Of a DNA stretch of 19,843 bases, positions 5,285-12,286 are shown piece after piece (within the stretch, counting starts at the first letter, position 1; every line of letters begins with the position of its first letter). The notes under the pieces were generated by a model, which saw only the letters and a list, made by a program, of their open reading frames with translations, was not told the origin of the DNA and made no database searches. The stretch lies in NCBI GenBank assembly GCA_018829485.1, contig JAHJTU010000097.1, forward strand, positions 1 to 19,843, given 5' to 3'. A program made the position numbers and the translations under genes. This DNA is from Nanobdellota archaeon (GTDB lineage Archaea; Nanobdellota; Nanobdellia; Pacearchaeales; UBA12030).

Positions 5285-5811
5285 ACTACTCAAGTGAAAT
5301 AAATAAATTAATGCAAGCTTTGGATAATAAAAGCAAGGCTATAGTTTTGTATACATTGCAGAATAGGTATGCTAAAATTAGAGAACTCAGTAACTTAACA
5401 TCAGAAGATGATAGTCAAACACTAACAAGAATAAAGGAAGTTATAAACTCTAAAGCCAGAGAAATTTTAGACAAGCCTTTATTGATATTTAAAGAAAGTA
5501 AAATAGATTTCTTTTCAGGTGAAAAAATACTTTTTTCTTGGTGGCTTGCAGAAGAAATAAATCTTGTAAAAAGAGAAAAAGAGATGTTGGACATATTTGA
5601 TGAGAAAGATATTTTAAGAGTTGTAGCAGAAATGCCTGGAATTGATAAAAAAAATCTAAAACTTACATTATATAACAACACACTTAAAGTATATGCAGAT
5701 CCTTATAATAAAGAAATTCCATTATTTTATCCTATTCAAAAAATAGCTAATAAAAGTTATAAAAATGGAATTTTAGAAGTTACACTAATAAAGAAAAACA
5801 ACGAAAATTAA
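5281..5811 (+). CDS. HTH-like N-terminal domain fused to Hsp20/alpha-crystallin domain
   Basis: 176 residues. Residues ~102-172 form an alpha-crystallin domain: DIFDEKDILRVVAEMPGIDKKN, the strand TLKVYAD, and the closing strand SYKNGILEVTLIKK. Residues ~8-90 (KSKAIVLYTLQNRYAKIRELSNLTS, QTLTRIKEVINSK, then ILFSWWLAEEI) look like an ArsR-type winged helix rather than the usual short Hsp20 arm. Hsp20 proteins (GvpH) occur in archaeal gas-vesicle clusters and bind Gvp proteins. A DNA-binding front end would let chaperone load feed back on transcription (inference). It is coupled to the winged-helix gene upstream; the next gene is a second Hsp20. The Hsp20 call is firm, the HTH call moderate. Confidence 0.82.
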   Translation: MNYSSEINKLMQALDNKSKAIVLYTLQNRYAKIRELSNLTSEDDSQTLTRIKEVINSKAREILDKPLLIFKESKIDFFSGEKILFSWWLAEEINLVKREKEMLDIFDEKDILRVVAEMPGIDKKNLKLTLYNNTLKVYADPYNKEIPLFYPIQKIANKSYKNGILEVTLIKKNNEN

Positions 5812-5820
5812 AAATTTTCG
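5802..5820 (+). repeat. Junction hairpin CGAAAATT-AAA-AATTTTCG
   Basis: Perfect eight-base arms around AAA, overlapping the stop codon of the first Hsp20 gene and followed by AGCTTTTAAA. Same design as the hairpins at 4248, 8437 and 14196. Confidence 0.6.
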
Positions 5821-5844
5821 AGCTTTTAAACAAGGAGTTTAAAA

Positions 5845-6459
5845 ATGACTAAAAAAGAAAAAAAGAAAGAAGAAACAGAAGAGAAAGAAGGTTTAGGAAT
5901 AGCTGAAGCTGTACTCAATGGGTTGGGCAATATTTTGCCAGGAATTTCTAGTATAATTAAAGAAGCAATAAAAGCAGATGTTGTAAAAGAAAGACTTCAT
6001 GATGTAAATAAAGAAATAGAGGCAAAATTAAGAGGGAGATATCTTAAAAAAGGAGATATAGTGGTGGAGAGGTCTTTTTCTGTCAGACCCTTAATTTCTG
6101 CTAGACCTGGAAAAGGAAAACCCATCAGATTTTCAAAGCCTGTAAGACATGTAAGAGGCATTGAAGAGATTAAAAAACTTGAACCTGAAAAAATTGAAAG
6201 AGAACCATTAATAGATGTCTTTGATGAAAAAGATATTTTAAGAGTGATAGTTGAATTGCCAGGAGTTGAAGAAAAAGATATACATATAGAAACAAAAGAT
6301 AATTTGCTTGTAATTTCTGCTGAACAAGAAGATAGAAAATATCAGAAAGAAATAAAATTGCCTTGTGCTATAGGCAAAATGGAAAAAAATTACAAGAATG
6401 GCATACTAGAAATTAGATTAGAGAAAAAGCTAAAAAAGCCAGAAAAAATAATAAAATAA
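5845..6459 (+). CDS. gvpH: Hsp20/alpha-crystallin chaperone, GvpH-like
   Basis: 204 residues. An N-terminal charged run is followed by GLGIAEAVLNGLGNILPGISSIIKEA (~16-41), a hydrophobic Gly-rich segment typical of Hsp20 proteins in archaeal gas-vesicle clusters. Next comes a basic linker with VRPLISARPGKGKP. The alpha-crystallin domain is at ~123-194 (DVFDEKDILRVIVELPGVEEKDI, NLLVISA, YQKEIKLP, NYKNGILEIRL). GvpH keeps aggregation-prone Gvp proteins soluble. An AAGGAG ribosome site lies before the ATG. The domain is clearly paralogous to that of the gene upstream (IFDEKDILRV... and YKNGILE are shared), so the pair arose by duplication. The symbol gvpH is by position and domain. Confidence 0.87.
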   Translation: MTKKEKKKEETEEKEGLGIAEAVLNGLGNILPGISSIIKEAIKADVVKERLHDVNKEIEAKLRGRYLKKGDIVVERSFSVRPLISARPGKGKPIRFSKPVRHVRGIEEIKKLEPEKIEREPLIDVFDEKDILRVIVELPGVEEKDIHIETKDNLLVISAEQEDRKYQKEIKLPCAIGKMEKNYKNGILEIRLEKKLKKPEKIIK

Positions 6460-6477
6460 AAACAAAAGGAGACAAAG

Positions 6478-6669
6478 ATGGCATTGGAAGGTAGATGTAT
6501 GGGATGCAGGAAAAATAGGGAAATGAGAGATGTGAATCTTTCAAAAACAAAAAGAGGGACTTTCATGGCTAAAGGAACTTGCACTAAATGTGGAACAAAA
6601 ATGGCAAGGATCCTCTCAGTAACACAGGCAGAAGAATTTAAAAAGAAGCAAAAGGAGGTATCAAAATGA
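6478..6669 (+). CDS. Small zinc-ribbon protein (DUF5679-like)
   Basis: 63 residues with CMGC at ~8-11 and CTKCG at ~39-43, spaced for a treble-clef or ribbon zinc site. The pattern RCMGCRKNREMRDV...GTFMAKGTCTKCGTKMARI matches the small DUF5679 family, related to topoisomerase-type ribbons. Function is not defined; nucleic-acid or protein binding are both possible. It has an AAAGGAG site, and its stop overlaps the next start. Together with the ribbons on the two GvpA-family proteins, this gives three four-cysteine modules in one operon. Confidence 0.82.
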   Translation: MALEGRCMGCRKNREMRDVNLSKTKRGTFMAKGTCTKCGTKMARILSVTQAEEFKKKQKEVSK

Positions 6670-6809
6670 CAGAAGAAAAAAAGGAAGAAACAATTGATGG
6701 AGACGAGGAAGATGAAGACGAAGAAAAAAAGGAAGAGGAGGAAAAGGAAGAAGAAAAGGAAAAGGAGGAAGAAAAGTCTGAAGAAGACGAAGAAAAAAAG
6801 GAAGAATAA
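6666..6809 (+). CDS. 47-residue poly-acidic protein
   Basis: Starts in an ATGA overlap with the zinc-ribbon gene, after an AAAGGAGGT site, which supports translation. After MTEEKKEETIDGDEEDEDEE the chain is almost entirely Glu, Asp and Lys, so it is disordered or a single charged helix. No domain. It resembles the acidic tail of the protein at 7208. It could be a charge-neutralising partner for the basic proteins of the operon or a solubility tag-like peptide; this is inference. The low-complexity sequence lowers confidence that its function is conserved. Confidence 0.6.
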   Translation: MTEEKKEETIDGDEEDEDEEKKEEEEKEEEKEKEEEKSEEDEEKKEE

Positions 6810-6891
6810 AGCTTTTTAATCTTTAATAGAAGATCAAAAAATTCGCTGACGCAAATTTTAGGATTTTCCAAACACTAGGAGTATTTGAAAA

Positions 6892-7230
6892 ATGATAGAT
6901 ATAGATGAAAAAAATTTGAAGCATGGTTTACTAGGTTTAGTTATTGCTTTAGTTGAAATAATAAAAGATGCTTTAAAATTACAAGCAATAAGAAGAGTTG
7001 AATCAGAAAAGCTAACAGAAGAAGAAACTGAGAGGCTTGGCCAAGCTTTAGCTGATCTTGATAAAGCAATTGAAGAAATGAAAGAAGAACAAGGGGTTAG
7101 CCAGGCAGTTCAGAGTGTAAGAAAAGGATTTGATGATTTAGCAAATGATATGTTAAATAAATTAACAAACCCCCTAAAATGGGAAGAAAAAGATAAGGAG
7201 GTGAAAAATGAGAAAATCATGGCCAGCTAA
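6892..7230 (+). CDS. gvpK: Gas vesicle protein GvpK
   Basis: GvpK is a helical accessory protein required for vesicle formation. Residues ~8-72 carry the family core: KHGLLGLVIALVEIIKDAL, LQAIRRVESEKLTEEETERLGQAL and DLDKAIEEMKEEQGV. The family usually ends shortly after this core. Here ~40 more residues, partly helical and charged, extend to 112. The ATG follows AGGAGTATTTG. The 3' end overlaps the next gene by 23 bases in another frame, and the GGAGGTG ribosome site of that gene lies inside gvpK. Family assignment is firm. Confidence 0.9.
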   Translation: MIDIDEKNLKHGLLGLVIALVEIIKDALKLQAIRRVESEKLTEEETERLGQALADLDKAIEEMKEEQGVSQAVQSVRKGFDDLANDMLNKLTNPLKWEEKDKEVKNEKIMAS

Positions 7231-7561
7231 GAGAGGAAGAGTTAGTAGAGGTGTTGAAGACCCAAAAAAAGTGAAAAAAGAGAAAAGAAAAATTAATAAA
7301 AAAGGAATGGCAACAATGACAGAACCAGTAAAAGTAGCAAAAGAAGCAATTGAAGAAGCAGCTGAAGGAACAGAAGAAACAATTGAAAAATTGCTTGGAG
7401 TAGCAAAAAAAGCAATTGAAGAAATTGGCACTATCCTTGATTCAAAGAAAAAAGAAAAGCCAGCGGAAGAAAAGAAGAAAGAAACTGAAGAAGACAAAGA
7501 AGAGCTTGAAGAAGACGAAGAAAAGGAAGAAAGTGAGGAAGACAAAGAAGAAAAAGATTAG
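7208..7561 (+). CDS. Basic-head / acidic-tail helical protein, unknown
   Basis: 117 residues. The head MRKSWPAKRGRVSRG is basic and resembles the 32-residue peptide at 3686. Residues ~35-80 form an Ala/Glu/Ile-rich amphipathic helix (VKVAKEAIEEAAEGTEETIEKLLGVAKKAIEEIG) with an internal repeat of 'AKxAIEE'. Residues ~84-117 are a Lys/Glu/Asp tail. An AAGGAGGTG site seven bases before the ATG fixes this start, although ATGs further in are possible. It resembles helical phasin-like or small GvpC-like proteins only in composition. Unknown function; probably associated with vesicles by context. Confidence 0.7.
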   Translation: MRKSWPAKRGRVSRGVEDPKKVKKEKRKINKKGMATMTEPVKVAKEAIEEAAEGTEETIEKLLGVAKKAIEEIGTILDSKKKEKPAEEKKKETEEDKEELEEDEEKEESEEDKEEKD

Positions 7562-7638
7562 CTCTAACTCAATGCATTGCAAATATTAATAAAGAATAAA
7601 TTAGAAGAGCCATAATTAAATTAGGAGTTGTAGTTAAA

Positions 7639-8391
7639 ATGGTGGAAAAACCTGAAGTTAAAAAAGAAAAACAAGAAGGAAGGTATGTCTATTGTGTAGT
7701 TGATAAAGCAGTTAATTTTGATACAGCTGGTATAGAAGAAAGTAAAGTTTATTCAATCCCTTATAAAGATATTTGTGCTATTGTTCATGCTTGTGAAGCT
7801 AAGCCTTATAAAAGTGATAATAATGAGGAAGTGAAAACTTGGATAATCTCTCATCAAAAAGTTATTGATAAAGCAAGTCAAGGCACTACTGCGATTCCTT
7901 TAACATTTGATATGATAATTAAAGGCAGTGATAATAAAGTTTTTGAATGGCTAAAAAAAGAATATGAAAATCTTAAAAAGAAAATTGAAAAAATTAAAGG
8001 AAAACAAGAATTTGGAATTCAGATTTTCTGGAACACTAAGGTTATTGCCTCTAAACTTGATATAAAAGTGATTAAAGAGTTAAAGAATGAAATGACAAAA
8101 ACAGGGAAGGGAAAAGCTTATTTTTATGAGCAAAAAATAAAAAATATCTTGCAAAAAGAACTAGAAAAAAAAGCTGACCAGTATTTCAAGGATTTTTATT
8201 CTTTAATTAAAAAATATTCAGATGAAATAAAAGTTGAAAAACTTAAAGAAGATAATATGCTGGCAAATTTTTCATGCCTTGTAGAAAGAAATAAAGTTAA
8301 AGAATTAGGAATAGAGCTAGATAAGATTAATAAACTAGAAGGATTTAGTGTTCGCTTTACAGGGCCTTGGTCTCCTTATTCTTTTGTTTAA
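7639..8391 (+). CDS. gvpF/L: GvpF/GvpL-family gas vesicle protein (paralogue 2)
   Basis: 250 residues. Family marks: GRYVYCVVDKAVNF at the start, SIPYKDICAIVH, the HQKVIDKASQGTTAIPLTFDMII block (~74-96), and a C-terminal FTGPWSPYSFV that ends exactly at the stop. The central region (~110-200) is longer and more Lys-rich than in paralogue 1. It resembles paralogue 3 at 11591 (SIPFKD and GIQIF are shared), so these two are sister copies. It lies between the acidic protein and gvpM. GvpL and GvpF normally interact with many accessory Gvps and with GvpA. Which of F or L this is cannot be told by eye. Confidence 0.92.
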   Translation: MVEKPEVKKEKQEGRYVYCVVDKAVNFDTAGIEESKVYSIPYKDICAIVHACEAKPYKSDNNEEVKTWIISHQKVIDKASQGTTAIPLTFDMIIKGSDNKVFEWLKKEYENLKKKIEKIKGKQEFGIQIFWNTKVIASKLDIKVIKELKNEMTKTGKGKAYFYEQKIKNILQKELEKKADQYFKDFYSLIKKYSDEIKVEKLKEDNMLANFSCLVERNKVKELGIELDKINKLEGFSVRFTGPWSPYSFV

Positions 8392-8423
8392 GGGGCTGAA
8401 AAATAATATAAGGAAAAAATTAA

Positions 8424-8465
8424 AAAATGGAACCAACAAAATTAAAAATTTTGAGCCTCCATTTT
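8424..8465 (+). promoter_or_regulatory. Long hairpin carrying a decoy copy of the gvpM start
   Basis: Outer arms AAAATGGA (8424-8431) and TCCATTTT (8458-8465) enclose CAAAATT-aaa-AATTTTG (8437-8453). The left arm contains an ATG (8427) followed by the same residues as the true gvpM start (MEPT). That frame ends at a TAG at 8478-8480 after 17 residues. The 16 bases at 8424-8439 match 8484-8499 at 15 positions. The duplicate is in frame with gvpM, 60 bases upstream. Likely a partial duplication or insertion; possibly a translational control element. Confidence 0.6.
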
Positions 8466-8486
8466 GGGAGAAAAGAATAGACTAAA

Positions 8487-9386
8487 ATGGAGCCAACAAG
8501 AGAAAGAAACGCCACGCTTGTAGATTTACTAGACAGAGTTTTAGATAAAGGACTTATAATAAATGCCGATATTATTATCAGTCTTGCTGGAATTCCTTTA
8601 ATAGGAGTTAATTTAAAAGCAGCTATTGCAGGAATAGAAACAATGTTAGAGTATGGGATGATGCAAGAGTGGGATGAAACAATAAGAGCAATCTCAAGAA
8701 AAGAAATAAAAGAAAAACTACCTTTACTAGAAGGAGAGAAAATTTCTGGTAAGATGTTTGCTTCATATTTTTACGCTGAAGGTGATACTTGGAGAGCAGG
8801 TTGGTTATATAATACTAACAAAAGAATATTTTTGTTCAGAGATGAAATTTTATTTGAAACTGCTCTTGAAAAAATAAAAGGTTTGGTAATAGCTGAAGAT
8901 ATTGTAGATAAAAGAAAAGAAATTTATTTAGAAATTGAAAATCAAGTAGTTAAATTTCATGCAAAAAATATTTTTCTGCTAAAGGATTTTATAAAAGGTC
9001 AGATAGAAAAATTCGGCATAATTCTAAAAAAAACTGATGTTCAGTTTTTAATAGAAGGTCAGGAAATTATTCATAGTGACAAGATGTGGTATATGGCTCC
9101 TGCTGATAAAGCTTTTGACAAAACATGGCAGCCAGGTCAACTATATCTTGCTGCTAAAGATTTATACTGGTATAATAGTTTTGATGAAAAAATAATGCTC
9201 ACTATTCCCATAAACAAGATAATGGAAGTAAAAATAGAAGAAGAGAAACCTTATAATGCAAACAATAAAGTTCTCGCTGTTTCATATGCTGGTTCAAGTA
9301 AAGAGACAACTTTTTTTTCAAATAGCGAAGAAATACTAGAAAAATGGGAAAATTTAATTAAAAAAGCCATGCCAATAGCAGCATAA
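8487..9386 (+). CDS. gvpM: GvpM with two C-terminal PH/GRAM-like domains
   Basis: Residues 1-72 follow haloarchaeal GvpM closely: the start MEPT, LVDLLDRVLDKGLIINADIIISLAGIPLIGVNLKAAIAGIETMLEYGMMQEWDE. GvpM is a minor GvpA homologue of the nucleation complex and normally ends soon after this. Here ~225 more residues follow, in two units. Unit 1 (~80-176) has EGEKISGKM..., WRAGWLYNTNKRIFLF and a closing helix FIKGQIEKFG. Unit 2 (~188-294) has EGQEIIHSDKMWYMAPAD, WQPGQLYLAAKDLYWY and a closing helix EILEKWENLIKKA. Both show the strand-rich, helix-capped layout of PH/GRAM folds, so they may bind lipid or protein. The real start is 8487, after a hairpin holding a decoy start. Domain call by pattern only. 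Confidence 0.87.
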   Translation: MEPTRERNATLVDLLDRVLDKGLIINADIIISLAGIPLIGVNLKAAIAGIETMLEYGMMQEWDETIRAISRKEIKEKLPLLEGEKISGKMFASYFYAEGDTWRAGWLYNTNKRIFLFRDEILFETALEKIKGLVIAEDIVDKRKEIYLEIENQVVKFHAKNIFLLKDFIKGQIEKFGIILKKTDVQFLIEGQEIIHSDKMWYMAPADKAFDKTWQPGQLYLAAKDLYWYNSFDEKIMLTIPINKIMEVKIEEEKPYNANNKVLAVSYAGSSKETTFFSNSEEILEKWENLIKKAMPIAA

Positions 9387-9394
9387 AAATCAAA

Positions 9395-9652
9395 ATGGGA
9401 ATATACAAATGGATGATGGAAAGTTTTTTAGGACCAATTGCTGCAACAGCAGATATGCAACGTTTTGGAAAATGGAAAAAAGAGCTGGAAGATGCTCTTG
9501 AAAAACTTGAAAAGAAAAAAATAAGAATAAGCAAAAAAGAATATACTAAACAAAAAAATATTTTACAAAAAAAACTTAAAAAAGCCGGGGAACTTCTAAA
9601 AAAATCACAAGAACGCATGAAGAATTTTACACATAAAGAAGTGAGGTTATAA
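9395..9652 (+). CDS. Short coiled-coil protein, weakly GvpG-like
   Basis: 85 residues. A hydrophobic start MGIYKWMMESFLGPIAATAD is followed by a helical run KWKKELEDALEKLEKKKIRISKKEYTKQKNILQKKLKKA. The order 'short hydrophobic start, helix, KIxISKKEYxxQKxxLxKKL' resembles GvpG (GEISKEDY..KEAELIEKL in the copy at 1269), so it may be a distant GvpG paralogue. I hold this lightly. It starts eight bases after gvpM and stops one base before the tandem ATPase gene, with GAGGT in its last codons serving that gene. Confidence 0.7.
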   Translation: MGIYKWMMESFLGPIAATADMQRFGKWKKELEDALEKLEKKKIRISKKEYTKQKNILQKKLKKAGELLKKSQERMKNFTHKEVRL

Positions 9653-9653
9653 G

Positions 9654-11594
9654 ATGGCAGCTAAACCTTCTTTAATATTTAAAAAAAATCTAAAACTTTT
9701 GCTTTTCGGAGGCAAGGGCGGGACTGGCAAGACAACCTGTGCTGCAGCAACAGCATTAGAGGTAGCAAGGCAAGGCAAAAAAGTCTTGGTATTCTCCACT
9801 GATCCTGTACTTTCTTTGTCTGATTCATTTGGATGTGAAATAGGGAATAAAATCACGAATGTTGCAAAAAATATAGATGCGTTAGAAATTGATACCGAAA
9901 GTGTATTAGAAGATTTTAGAGAGCATTATAGAGACACAATTCAACAAATACTCGACGAGGGCACGTATCTTGATAAAGAAGATATTTTGCGGTTCTCAGA
10001 AATGCCTTTTCCTGGCTTAGATGAATTTATGGCCTTAACCAAAATCATGGATTTTTTAGATAAAGAAGAATATGATCTTTACATTCTCGATACAGCTCCA
10101 TCTGGCCATACCATACGATTATTAGCTTTACCTGATTTAATAACCAAATGGGTTAATGTTTTAATTCAGATGCACGCAAAAAAAAGCTATATAATGAAAA
10201 AATTGATGGGAAGGAGTGTAAAAGATAGGGCAGACCAATTTCTAACAAAACTGCAGGAAGATATTAAAAAAGTAAAAGAAACTTTAATGAATGAAGATAT
10301 AACTCAGTTTATAATTATGACTATTCCAGAAGCAATGTCTATCTATGAAATGAAAAGATTTATTGGGACATTGCAAGAGTACAATATTCCTATAAGTTAT
10401 ATTATATTTAACGGAGTTATCCCCTTAAATAAATGCAGTTTCTGCAGATCCAAACGAAAAGAACAAGAGAGATATATTAAAAAAGTTAAGAAAAAGAGTA
10501 ACTATACAGTTATTGAACTGCCTTTATTTCCACATGAGATAAGGGGGTTGCATGATCTAACAATATTCAGTAAAACACTTTATGAAAAGGATTTTAAATA
10601 TGATTCTAAACAGTTTAAATATTCATTTTTTTCTAAACCTTTTTTTTCTAGTATTGCTAAACATTCAGAGATGCGCAATATTCTTAAAAAAGAACAATTG
10701 AAACTGCTTCTATTCGGAGGCAAGGGTGGAACTGGAAAGACAACCTGTGCTGTAGCAACTGCCTTAGAAGCAGCAAGGCAAGGCAAAAAAGTCTTGGTAT
10801 TTTCTACTGATCCTGCTCATTCATTATCTGATTCATTTGGAAAAAGCATAGGAGATAAAGTCACGATGATTACAGATAATATTTATGCACAAGAAATTGA
10901 TGCAGTAAAACTTTTTGAGGATATGAAAAAAGAGTATAAAGAGGAGATTAAAATTTTTTTCAAAAGGCTTTTAACATCTCAGGGAGGAGTATCATTACCC
11001 ATAGACGAGAAAATCATGTCAAATATGTTTGATCTTAGTCCGCCAGGAGTTGATGAGCTTATGGCTTTAAAAAAAATACTGGATTTTATAGACAGCAAGG
11101 AATATGATTTATGTATTTTGGATACTGCTCCTACAGGTCATACTATAAGATTATTGGCACTTCCTGAAGAAGCTATTGATTGGACAGAATTTATCATTGA
11201 TGTAAAAAGAAAATATCCTATAACAGGAGAGATGGGTGATTCACTAAAAACAACCTTAGAAACTATCAGAAGAGGCAGAAAAATGCTTACTGATCCTGAA
11301 TATACAACTTTTGTTCCTGTTACAATACCAGAGGAGATGAGTATAGAGCAAACAGAAAGACTCATCAGCCATCTAAACAAACTTAAAGTGCCAGTGGAAA
11401 ATATAATAGTCAATAAGATTATTCCTTATAATCGATGTCACTTTTGCCAGTCTAGGAGAAAACAACAAGAAGATTATATTAAAGATATTAAAAAAAGATT
11501 TTCTGAATACAAGATTACTGGAATGCCATTATTTCAATCAGAAATCAGAGGTTTAAAAAGATTAATAAACTTCTCTAAAGTTATGTATCAATGA
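9654..11594 (+). CDS. Tandem Get3/ArsA-type ATPase (two complete halves)
   Basis: 646 residues made of two Get3/ArsA units. Unit 1 (~12-315) has P-loop GGKGGTGKT at 19-27, STDPVLSLSDSF (switch I), LDTAPSGHTIRLL, and CSFC at 261-264. Unit 2 (~348-646) has P-loop at 355-363, STDPAHSLSDSF, LDTAPTGHTIRLL, and CHFC at 595-598. Get3 uses such CxxC pairs to hold zinc between protomers and carries tail-anchored membrane proteins; ArsA drives arsenite export. The CxxC pairs favour Get3-like, and no ars genes are nearby. Unit 1 has replaced Ala-His of switch I with Val-Leu. In this locus it probably shuttles a hydrophobic Gvp subunit (inference). The stop overlaps the start of gvpF/L paralogue 3 (ATGA). 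The P-loop regions of the two halves are unusually alike at DNA level. Confidence 0.92.
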   Translation: MAAKPSLIFKKNLKLLLFGGKGGTGKTTCAAATALEVARQGKKVLVFSTDPVLSLSDSFGCEIGNKITNVAKNIDALEIDTESVLEDFREHYRDTIQQILDEGTYLDKEDILRFSEMPFPGLDEFMALTKIMDFLDKEEYDLYILDTAPSGHTIRLLALPDLITKWVNVLIQMHAKKSYIMKKLMGRSVKDRADQFLTKLQEDIKKVKETLMNEDITQFIIMTIPEAMSIYEMKRFIGTLQEYNIPISYIIFNGVIPLNKCSFCRSKRKEQERYIKKVKKKSNYTVIELPLFPHEIRGLHDLTIFSKTLYEKDFKYDSKQFKYSFFSKPFFSSIAKHSEMRNILKKEQLKLLLFGGKGGTGKTTCAVATALEAARQGKKVLVFSTDPAHSLSDSFGKSIGDKVTMITDNIYAQEIDAVKLFEDMKKEYKEEIKIFFKRLLTSQGGVSLPIDEKIMSNMFDLSPPGVDELMALKKILDFIDSKEYDLCILDTAPTGHTIRLLALPEEAIDWTEFIIDVKRKYPITGEMGDSLKTTLETIRRGRKMLTDPEYTTFVPVTIPEEMSIEQTERLISHLNKLKVPVENIIVNKIIPYNRCHFCQSRRKQQEDYIKDIKKRFSEYKITGMPLFQSEIRGLKRLINFSKVMYQ

Positions 11595-12286
11595 AATATA
11601 TTTATTGTATAATAGACAAAGCAATTAAAAAAAATTTTGGTTTAATTGGAATAGATGATAAAAAAGTTTATTCTATTCCTTTTAAAGATGTTAGTGCAAT
11701 TGTTCAGGATTTCTCTCCAGAATTAAAACAAAATTTTTTAAGAAAAAGCAAAGAGAAAATGTTAAATACAATTATAGAACATCAATATGTAATTGATAGA
11801 GTCATGAAAGAATTTACACTAATTCCATTTAATATTGGGACAATAATTAGAGGAGATGAAGAAAAAGTAAAAGAATTCATAAATAAAAGATATCAAGAAT
11901 TAAAATCAATTCTAGAAAAAAATAAAAACAAATTTCAGTATGGAATTCAAATTTTTTATGAAACTAAAGACACTAAAAGCTCAAAGAATGAAGAATTAAA
12001 AGAAGGTGTAAAAGCTTATATACTTAAACAAAAAGAAAAAAGAAAGAAGCTTATGGCAAAATTAAATCATTACGGAAAAAATTTCTATGACCAAATTAGT
12101 AAGTTTGTCGATGAAATAAAAATTGAAAAATCAACTAAAGATTTATCAAAGAATGAGATAATAAATCTTTCCTGTCTTGTTAAACTTAATAAGGTTAAAG
12201 AGCTTAAACAAGAATTAAGAAAAATAAACAAATTGCCTTTTTCTGTCAAGTTTAATGGACCTTGGCCACCTTATTCGTTTGTGTAA
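11591..12286 (+). CDS. gvpF/L: GvpF/GvpL-family gas vesicle protein (paralogue 3)
   Basis: 231 residues. Start MKYIYCIIDKAIKKNFGLIGIDDKKVYSIPFKDVSAIVQDF, central EHQYVIDRVMKEFTLIPFNIGTII block (~60-83), and C-terminal FNGPWPPYSFV at the stop. Its ATG overlaps the stop of the tandem ATPase, so the two are made together and may act together. Closest in the window to paralogue 2. It ends the long plus-strand run and overlaps, tail to tail, the last 35 bases of the minus-strand gene. The central block is less typical than in paralogue 1 (no 'TTVLPVAFG'). Confidence 0.92.
   Translation: MKYIYCIIDKAIKKNFGLIGIDDKKVYSIPFKDVSAIVQDFSPELKQNFLRKSKEKMLNTIIEHQYVIDRVMKEFTLIPFNIGTIIRGDEEKVKEFINKRYQELKSILEKNKNKFQYGIQIFYETKDTKSSKNEELKEGVKAYILKQKEKRKKLMAKLNHYGKNFYDQISKFVDEIKIEKSTKDLSKNEIINLSCLVKLNKVKELKQELRKINKLPFSVKFNGPWPPYSFV

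Noticed and set aside
6638..7545. Long Ser/Phe-rich minus-strand ORFs opposite 6666 and 7208
   Set aside because: They are antisense shadows of Glu/Lys-rich coding (GAA/GAG read as TTC/CTC), with no start signals.
9654..11594. Arsenite pump ATPase ArsA
   Set aside because: CxxC pairs in both halves match Get3, and there are no arsenic genes nearby; 'Get3/ArsA type' is kept as the safer name.
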